Source of the DNA: Candidatus Acetothermia bacterium | GTDB taxonomy: Bacteria > Bipolaricaulota > Bipolaricaulia > RBG-16-55-9 > DRXL01 | Reading direction: 5' to 3' | Assembly: GCA_028275205.1 (NCBI GenBank) | Contig: JAPWVB010000003.1 | Coordinates: 1-33,950, forward strand | DNA length: 33,950 bases | Shown: piece by piece, positions 28,632 to 33,950 of the stretch | Position numbering within the stretch: the stretch's first letter is position 1 | How the letters are laid out: each line of letters begins with the position of its first letter | Position numbers and translations under genes: made by a program | The notes under the pieces: model-generated | What the model saw: the letters and a program-made list of their open reading frames with translations, nothing else | Databases searched by the model: none | What the model was told of the DNA's origin: nothing

Positions 28632-29020
28632 TCGAGATTCTTATCAAGGCGCATTCGGGGTTGCGCTGGGTGGTGCTCGCGTTGATTCTTCTAGGGATCG
28701 CGCGGGCGGCGTGGGGCTGGCTCGGCTCGCCCTCGTATGCGAAGTTTGATCGCATGTGGGGAGTTCTCTCGAGCGGCCTGATGGACCTGCAGATTCTCTT
28801 GGGTGTTATTATTTTCTTTCTGTTGGACCCCGAAGTGCGCCCCAGTTTGTGGCACCCCGCGCTGATGCTCACTGCAGCTGTGAGCGTCCATCTGGGGACG
28901 GTCTTCGCCCGACGCTTGAAAGAAGACCGTCGCAAGCACTATGCGCATCTCTTGGCGTATCTTGTCGGTTTGCTCTTCGTTCTCTTGGGGGTCTATGCGG
29001 TGCGTGGCTCGCTCTTCTAG
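28628..29020 (+). CDS. Small four-helix membrane protein of unknown function
   Basis: The 130-residue protein contains four hydrophobic helices: LRWVVLALILLGIARAAWGW, GLMDLQILLGVIIFFLL, WHPALMLTAAVSVHLGTVFA and YAHLLAYLVGLLFVLLGVYA. Histidines near the helix ends (KAHSGLRW, LWHPALML, SVHLGTV) recall haem- or metal-binding cytochrome-like membrane proteins, but this is only suggestive. The general pattern HSxxRWVVL is shared with uncharacterised bacterial membrane proteins. It overlaps gap by ATGA and precedes the comF-like gene, so it is probably cotranscribed with gap. Confidence 0.75.
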   Translation: MIEILIKAHSGLRWVVLALILLGIARAAWGWLGSPSYAKFDRMWGVLSSGLMDLQILLGVIIFFLLDPEVRPSLWHPALMLTAAVSVHLGTVFARRLKEDRRKHYAHLLAYLVGLLFVLLGVYAVRGSLF

Positions 29021-29028
29021 GAGGTCTT

Positions 29029-29799
29029 ATGAGCGCGCTCCGGGAGAGAGTTTTCTACGCCGTGCTCGATCTGTTCTATCCGCCTCATTGCGCTGTGTGT
29101 TCTACCCCCTTCAGCGAGGGCGAGCGCGCGTTTCTCTGCGCAGACTGTGATGGCAAGATCGAGCGCATAGATCAGCGTCACGTCTGCCGCTGCGGCTGCC
29201 CTCTCCCTGAAGGGCTCGATCTCTGCCCGTGGTGCGCTGCAGAGAGCGAGAGAGTCTTTGAGCAGATACGCTCATTCGGGTGGTACGAAGAGCGCGAAGA
29301 CCCCGATCACGTGCTGAGCACGCTCATAAAAACTTTTAAGTATGGTGGCGAGCGGGCGCTCGCCCCACTGTTAGCACAATATCTCGATGAAGCCGGACGG
29401 CCGCTGCGCCCTCAGATTGAGCAGATCACGTTTGTCCCCATGCGCCCCAAAGCTGAGCGCGAGCGCGGGTTCAATCAAGCCGAGCTCTTAGCGCGCGAGC
29501 TAGGCAAGCTTTGGGGGATTCCCGTGGTGCGCGCCCTAGAAAAAATCAAAGACACTCAACCTCAAGCGAGCCTCTCCCACCACGAGGCGCGTCGAGAGAA
29601 CATCCGCGGGGCCTTCCGACTTGCAAAATTTACCCCGTGCGCTAGTATTCTCATAGTAGACGACGTCTATACTACTGGGGCGACGCTCACTGAGTGCGCA
29701 CGCCTCTTGAAGGAGAGTGGGATTTCGCAGCTCTACGGGCTCACGGTGGCGCGAGCCACCCAAAAAATATATGAAGATCCAAAGCATCGTGCTCAGTGA
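29029..29799 (+). CDS. ComF family amidophosphoribosyltransferase-like protein
   Basis: The track ORF begins far upstream in another gene; the ATG at 29029 (MSALRERVFYAVLDLFYPPH) with AGGAGG (29019-29024) just before is right, giving 256 residues. The N-terminus has zinc-ribbon-type CxxC pairs (HCAVC, LCADC, CRCGCP, LCPWC). The C-terminus holds a type I phosphoribosyltransferase fold: RPKAERERGFNQAELLAREL and the PRPP loop ILIVDDVYTTGATLTECARL. ComF proteins take part in natural DNA uptake in competent bacteria, but many homologues exist without known competence genes and none is seen here. Confidence 0.88.
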   Translation: MSALRERVFYAVLDLFYPPHCAVCSTPFSEGERAFLCADCDGKIERIDQRHVCRCGCPLPEGLDLCPWCAAESERVFEQIRSFGWYEEREDPDHVLSTLIKTFKYGGERALAPLLAQYLDEAGRPLRPQIEQITFVPMRPKAERERGFNQAELLARELGKLWGIPVVRALEKIKDTQPQASLSHHEARRENIRGAFRLAKFTPCASILIVDDVYTTGATLTECARLLKESGISQLYGLTVARATQKIYEDPKHRAQ

Positions 29800-30379
29800 A
29801 TATCAGTCGAACTGTTACATCGTCACCGTCGGTGACGTGGGGGTAGTCATTGACCCCGGCGAGGAGAGCCCTGAGCTGTTGGAGCTGATCGGAGACACGA
29901 AGATTCTCTATATTCTGAACACGCACTGCCATCCAGATCACATTGGAGGGGATGAGTTCCTGCGTCGGCGCCTGGGCGCAAAGCTGCTCTTCCATCCCGA
30001 CGATCGTCCCATATTCGATTACTTTATGGCTAAGAGGGTCGAGCCCGACGGGTATCTTTACGATGGGCAGACCCTCGCGCTCAACGGGGTGCTCTTGGAA
30101 GTCTTGCACACGCCGGGGCACTCGCCGGGGAGCGTCGTCTTCAAGATCGAAAGCGAAAAGATTCTCTTCACGGGGGATTTGCTCTTTGCCGGGAGCATTG
30201 GGCGTACTGACTTCCCCGGCAGCGATCCCCAGCAGATGGTCCGCTCGCTCAAGAGAATCTTAGCACTCCCTGGGGATTACACGATCTACTCCGGACATGG
30301 CCCGGTAACAAAGCTCTCCGTCGAACGCTGGACGAACCCGTTCTTGCAAGATTTAGAGAGCCTCGTAGGAGGGTTGTGA
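29771..30379 (+). CDS. Metallo-beta-lactamase-fold hydrolase (glyoxalase II-like)
   Basis: The ATG at 29771 (MKIQSIVLSEYQSNCYIVTV) fits the family start, giving 202 residues and a 29-base overlap with the comF-like gene. The metal site motif HxHxDH is LNTHCHPDHIGG. VLHTPGHSPGSVVF and LFTGDLLFAGSIGRTDFPGS give the further His and Asp ligands, and IYSGHGPVTKL the last His. Short glyoxalase II-like proteins of this type act on thioesters or related compounds; the substrate is not known. Its TGA overlaps the dnaG start region. Confidence 0.87.
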   Translation: MKIQSIVLSEYQSNCYIVTVGDVGVVIDPGEESPELLELIGDTKILYILNTHCHPDHIGGDEFLRRRLGAKLLFHPDDRPIFDYFMAKRVEPDGYLYDGQTLALNGVLLEVLHTPGHSPGSVVFKIESEKILFTGDLLFAGSIGRTDFPGSDPQQMVRSLKRILALPGDYTIYSGHGPVTKLSVERWTNPFLQDLESLVGGL

Positions 30380-32076
30380 TGGCCAGCCGCGATGAGATCG
30401 AGCTCATCCGTGAGCGCGCCGACATGCTGGAGATCGTGTCGCGCTATGTCACCCTCAAGAAAGCCGGAAAGAACTATATTGGCTCATGCCCGTTTCACCA
30501 AGATAAGACGCCCAGCTTCACCGTCAACCCCGACAAAAAGCTCTTTCACTGCTTTGGCTGCAACGAGGGCGGCGATCTCTTTCAGTTCTTGATGAAGATC
30601 GAGCGCATTGACTTTGCTGAAGCCCTGGCGCGATTAGCCGCCCAAACGGGCGTCCCCATCCGGCGCGAGCGGGCCTCGCCGCTGCAAAAGCTCAAGGAGC
30701 TCAACGAGCGCATCTGCCTCTATTTTCAGACAAACTTAGTAAGCCCTGCGGGCCAGAAGGCGCGCGAGTATCTGAGGCAGCGCGGCTTCTCCAAAGAGAT
30801 CACGGAAAAATTCAGATTGGGCTACGCCCTGCCCCGCTGGGACGATCTTGTCAAAAAATTCCCTGGGAACGCGGAGGCGCTGGAGACGCTGGGCTTAGCA
30901 TTGCGCAGCAAGGACGGGTCGCTCTACGATCGCTTCCGAGATCGTCTCATCTTTCCCATCTGGTCTGCTGGGGGCGAGATCATCGGCTTTGCCGGACGAA
31001 CCCTCAGCGACGAGGAGCCAAAATATCTGAATATCTCAAACACGCCGCTCTTTGAGAAGGGCTCGGTGCTCTACGGGCTGAACTTCGCGCGCGGTGCCGC
31101 TGCTGCCTCGGAGACGCTCATCATCGTCGAGGGCTACACCGACGTGATGAGCGCGCATCAAGCGGGGATCGAGAACGTCGTCGCGGGGATGGGCACGGCG
31201 CTCACCCAAGCCCAAGCCCAGCTGGTGAAGCGCTATGCCACGCGCGTGATCTTGGCGTACGACCGGGATGCCGCAGGGCGAGCCGCAACTTTGCGGGGCA
31301 TGGCCAACTTGCGCAACGCGGGGCTCGACGTCGCGGTCGCTCTGCTGCCCCTAGAGCACGACCCCGATAGCTTCGTGCGCGCCTATGGGCGCGAGGCGTT
31401 GGCCCGGCTTCTTCAGCAAGCCATCCCGTTCCATCAGTTCTATTTACAGAGTCTCTTAGAAGATCACCCGCCGACGACGGTGGCCAGTAAAGAAAAGATC
31501 CTACAGAATGTGAGGGAATTCTTGCCCACGCTGGTCAGTGGAGCCCTACGTTATGAGATCATCCGGGAACTCGGACGGGTGCTCAACTTACCGGAAGAAG
31601 AGGTCGCACGGGCCGTGAAAGTCGGCAAAAGAGCGGGTATAATGGCGACGCCTGACACAGGGGAATCTACTTGGGGACCGGAAGAGCATGTGCTCTACTT
31701 GGTGCTCCAAGGGGATCTCCCCTTAGGCCAGGTGCGCCAGGAACTGGACATTCGGGACTTTACGCGGTATCCTGAGATCGCTGGGGCGCTGTGGGAGCTG
31801 AGCGACCCATGGACGGTCACGCAGTTGCTCGACCGGTTGTCGGTGGAGGACCAAGCCATAGTGCGGCGGTTGCTGCTCAGCCCGCCACCATGGCGCGAGA
31901 GCGATCGAGTGAAGGTTCTCAAAGATGCCCTGGCACGGATGCGCCGGGCGCAAGTTGAGAAGCGGTTGGCGCGGTTGCGCGAGGAGGTGCAAGCAGCCGA
32001 GCAAGCCGGGGATCGCGAGCGGGTGTGGCAGCTCCAAGAGGAGCTCGTGCAACTTCTCCACGGGGGAAGGAGGTAG
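30379..32076 (+). CDS. dnaG: DNA primase DnaG
   Basis: The start is ATG 30379 ([20 protein letters not shown]), 5 bases after AGGAGGG; the track begins one codon earlier at GTG. The protein is 565 residues. A zinc-binding domain ([20 protein letters not shown] then [10 protein letters not shown]) is followed by the RNA-polymerase core and the TOPRIM domain with [17 protein letters not shown] and [17 protein letters not shown]. The C-terminal region is helical and should bind the DnaB helicase. It makes RNA primers for replication. rpoD begins one base after its stop. Confidence 0.97.
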   Translation: MASRDEIELIRERADMLEIVSRYVTLKKAGKNYIGSCPFHQDKTPSFTVNPDKKLFHCFGCNEGGDLFQFLMKIERIDFAEALARLAAQTGVPIRRERASPLQKLKELNERICLYFQTNLVSPAGQKAREYLRQRGFSKEITEKFRLGYALPRWDDLVKKFPGNAEALETLGLALRSKDGSLYDRFRDRLIFPIWSAGGEIIGFAGRTLSDEEPKYLNISNTPLFEKGSVLYGLNFARGAAAASETLIIVEGYTDVMSAHQAGIENVVAGMGTALTQAQAQLVKRYATRVILAYDRDAAGRAATLRGMANLRNAGLDVAVALLPLEHDPDSFVRAYGREALARLLQQAIPFHQFYLQSLLEDHPPTTVASKEKILQNVREFLPTLVSGALRYEIIRELGRVLNLPEEEVARAVKVGKRAGIMATPDTGESTWGPEEHVLYLVLQGDLPLGQVRQELDIRDFTRYPEIAGALWELSDPWTVTQLLDRLSVEDQAIVRRLLLSPPPWRESDRVKVLKDALARMRRAQVEKRLARLREEVQAAEQAGDRERVWQLQEELVQLLHGGRR

Positions 32077-32077
32077 T

Positions 32078-33085
32078 GTGAGCACCAGAGGGTTGGAGCA
32101 GGACTTCGGGTCCAACGGCATGCCGGACGACGCAACTATCTACGACATCCCCGAGCTTACTGAAGAGGAGCTCGAGGAGCAGCTCGAGGAGGAGGTCGAC
32201 GAAGAACTCGAGGAAGAGGGCGAGGTTCTTGAAGGGGAGGCCGATCACGATCCGGTCAAGATGTATCTCCAAGAGATTGGGCGGGTCAGCTTGCTCTCCC
32301 GAGAGCAAGAGATCGAGCTTGCCAGCCGGGTCGTCGCCGGGGAGAAGTGGGCTCGCGATCAGCTGATCGTCGCCAATTTGCGCCTGGTGGTCTCCATCGC
32401 CAAACGATACATGGGCCGTGGGCTCTCATTCTTAGATCTCATCCAAGAAGGCAACCTGGGGCTGATGCGCGCGGTGGAGAAGTTCGATCATACCAAGGGC
32501 TATAAATTCAGCACGTATGCGACATGGTGGATCCGCCAGGCGATCACGCGCGCCATCGCCGATCAATCGCGGACGATTCGCATTCCCGTGCACATGATCG
32601 AGACGGTGCGCGAGTTGCAACGCCTCAAGAAGGAGCACCTTCAGGAGCACGGGTCGGCCCCAGACTTGGAGGCGCTCTCGACGGAACTGGGCATCCCCCA
32701 AGAGAAGATCAAACAAGTCGAAAATGTCTCCCCGTATACAACATCACTAGAGCGCCCCATCGGCGAGGATGAAGAAGATACTCTTGGGGATTTCATCGAA
32801 GACAAGGATGCGCCCTCGCCGACCAAAGAGACCTATCGTATGTTCTTGGTCGAAGAGCTCGATAAGGCACTCAACCAGCTGACCGACCGGGAGAAAGAGA
32901 TCTTAAAGTTGCGCTATGGGCTCGAAGACGGGCATCCGCGCACCCTGAAAGATGTCGCGCGGGTCTTCAATATCACGCGCGAGCGGGTGCGCCAGATCGA
33001 GATCAAAGCGCTGGAGAAGCTCAAGCACCCAACACGCAAAGAGGAACTCCAAAAGTTCCGGCAGCTCTTGCTCAGTGAAGAGTGA
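32078..33085 (+). CDS. rpoD: Primary sigma factor RpoD/SigA
   Basis: The track ORF runs back into dnaG. The GTG at 32078 is the best start, with AAGGAGG (32067-32073) 4 bases before it, giving 335 residues. A very acidic N-terminal stretch ([19 protein letters not shown]) stands in place of a full region 1.1. Region 1.2 ([20 protein letters not shown]), region 2 ([20 protein letters not shown] then [15 protein letters not shown]), region 3 and region 4 ([20 protein letters not shown]) are all present. It directs RNA polymerase to -35/-10 promoters, in accord with TTGACA/TATAAT sites in the window. The dnaG-rpoD order is that of the classical macromolecular synthesis operon. Confidence 0.97.
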   Translation: MSTRGLEQDFGSNGMPDDATIYDIPELTEEELEEQLEEEVDEELEEEGEVLEGEADHDPVKMYLQEIGRVSLLSREQEIELASRVVAGEKWARDQLIVANLRLVVSIAKRYMGRGLSFLDLIQEGNLGLMRAVEKFDHTKGYKFSTYATWWIRQAITRAIADQSRTIRIPVHMIETVRELQRLKKEHLQEHGSAPDLEALSTELGIPQEKIKQVENVSPYTTSLERPIGEDEEDTLGDFIEDKDAPSPTKETYRMFLVEELDKALNQLTDREKEILKLRYGLEDGHPRTLKDVARVFNITRERVRQIEIKALEKLKHPTRKEELQKFRQLLLSEE

Positions 33086-33950
33086 GCAACCTCTCTTGAT
33101 CTTGGGGCCGACGGCCACGGGCAAGTCCGAGCTGGCCGTAGCTATCGCGGAGCATCTTGATGGCGAGATCATCTCTGCCGACGCCCGCGCCATCTATAGA
33201 GAGCTCAATATTGGCACAGCAAAGCCCCCTCCGCACTTGCGCGCCCGAGTTCCGCACCATCTCATAGATCTTCTCGATCCTACCGAGCACTATGATGTGA
33301 TGCGCTTTCGCCAGGATGTGCTGAAAGCCCTCGAAGAGATTCGCGCCCGAGGGAGGCTGCCCATCGTTGTGGGCGGGAGCACGCTCTATATCTCGGCGCT
33401 GACGGGAACGTTCTTCGCCGGCCCCAAGGCCGATCCCCAAATCCGTCAGCGCCTCGAAGCTCAGCCCCAAGAGCACTTACGAAAGCGTTTGGAAGAGATC
33501 GACCCCGAAGCCGCACAGCGCATTCACCCTAACGACAAAGTCCGCACCGTGCGCGCGTTAGAAGTCTACGAGCTCACGGGGCTGCCCATCTCCCGCTGGC
33601 ACAAAGAGTCGAAAGTCCCGTTCCCGTATAAATTTACAAAGATCGGGCTCACGCTCAATAGAAAAATTCTCTACGAGCGCATCAACGCGCGCGTCGAGCA
33701 GATGCTCGCAGCTGGGCTCTTAGAAGAAGCCAAAGCTTTGAAAGCTAAGCTCACCCCGGAGATGCCCGCTTACAGAACTATTGGGTACGAAGAGCTCTTT
33801 CAGTATCTTGACGGCAAGATCTCTTACGACGAAGCTGTGAGACTCATAAAGAAGCACACCCGCGAGTACGCCAAGAGACAGATCATCTATTTCAAGCGCG
33901 AGCCCGATGTCCACTGGATTGACGTGACGGGGAAGCTCCTCGAAGAGATT
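33075..33950 (+). CDS. miaA: tRNA dimethylallyltransferase MiaA (3' partial)
   Basis: The frame is open to the end of the window and so is missing from the ORF track. GTG 33075 gives [20 protein letters not shown], overlapping the rpoD end by 11 bases, and 292 residues are visible of about 310 expected. The P-loop GPTATGKS, the catalytic Asp in [56 protein letters not shown] and [16 protein letters not shown] identify MiaA. It adds dimethylallyl to A37 of tRNAs reading U-starting codons. Some motifs vary from usual forms (SADAR rather than SADSR, GGSTLY rather than GGTGLY). Confidence 0.93.
   Translation, partial: MKSEQPLLILGPTATGKSELAVAIAEHLDGEIISADARAIYRELNIGTAKPPPHLRARVPHHLIDLLDPTEHYDVMRFRQDVLKALEEIRARGRLPIVVGGSTLYISALTGTFFAGPKADPQIRQRLEAQPQEHLRKRLEEIDPEAAQRIHPNDKVRTVRALEVYELTGLPISRWHKESKVPFPYKFTKIGLTLNRKILYERINARVEQMLAAGLLEEAKALKAKLTPEMPAYRTIGYEELFQYLDGKISYDEAVRLIKKHTREYAKRQIIYFKREPDVHWIDVTGKLLEEI

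Noticed and set aside
31925-32077. N-terminal extension of the rpoD ORF
   Set aside because: It lies inside the dnaG 3' end in another frame; AAGGAGG positions the start at GTG 32078.
32150-32235. GAG/GAA-rich run in rpoD as a simple-sequence repeat
   Set aside because: It is not a regular tandem repeat; it encodes the acidic N-terminal stretch usual in primary sigma factors.
1-33950. tRNA, rRNA, CRISPR, IS element or prophage
   Set aside because: No cloverleaf-like sequence, regularly spaced repeats, transposase or phage structural gene was recognised by eye; a tRNAscan/Infernal run would settle the RNA question.

Overview
The window is chromosomal-looking DNA from a GC-rich bacterium (estimated by eye; no tRNA, rRNA, CRISPR array, transposase or phage gene was seen). 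It carries many core genes (secA, rny, nusA, rimP, dnaG, rpoD, miaA, gap) with short intergenic gaps and frequent ATGA start/stop overlaps, and several sigma-70-type promoters, one a perfect TTGACA-N17-TATAAT. The PdxS/PdxT vitamin B6 route, the nickel-pincer (Lar) genes and the compact gene packing suggest an uncultured, perhaps thermophilic lineage (Bipolaricaulota/Acetothermia-like is a weak guess). Gene order alone does not fix the taxonomy.

Layout. 1-3.0 kb: the 3' part of a large secreted protein with prealbumin-like repeats and PPC-like domains, ended by a strong hairpin. 3.1-9.3 kb (+): a perfect promoter drives a secreted subtilase with an unusual C-terminal tail, then a geranylgeranyl-reductase-family flavoprotein, a PAPS-reductase/CysD-like PP-loop protein and an O-antigen-ligase-like membrane protein with TPRs. 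GC-rich palindromic repeats sit at three successive junctions here. 9.4-12.0 kb (+): secA. 12.0-18.2 kb (-): rimP-nusA-RND exporter-rny-acyP, an RNA-metabolism operon with an internal promoter and a candidate small membrane ORF before rny. 18.3-19.4 kb (+): rluD-like pseudouridine synthase interrupted in frame by an 88-bp palindromic element, overlapping the convergent pgsA-like gene by 186 bp. 19.2-25.2 kb (-): larE-larB fusion, larC, parA, a ribbon-helix-helix partner, an alkyltransferase-like/endonuclease V fusion, an HD hydrolase and a CDP-alcohol phosphatidyltransferase. 25.2-33.95 kb (+): a frameshifted small gene, pdxS, pdxT, a Uma2-family gene, gap, a four-helix membrane protein, comF-like, an MBL-fold hydrolase, dnaG, rpoD and the start of miaA, which runs off the window.

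How the genes work together. LarEB and LarC together supply all three steps of nickel-pincer nucleotide synthesis, but no LarA-type apoenzyme is present. PdxS and PdxT form PLP synthase. RimP, NusA, Rny and the divergent RluD-like enzyme all act on ribosomes or RNA. DnaG-RpoD-MiaA is a macromolecular-synthesis-type cluster. The most notable items are the ATL-endonuclease V fusion with a C-terminal QLGLF motif like known sliding-clamp-binding peptides, the palindromic element translated inside RluD with a compensatory base-pair change, the LarE-LarB fusion, and the symmetrical divergent promoter at 25.2 kb.
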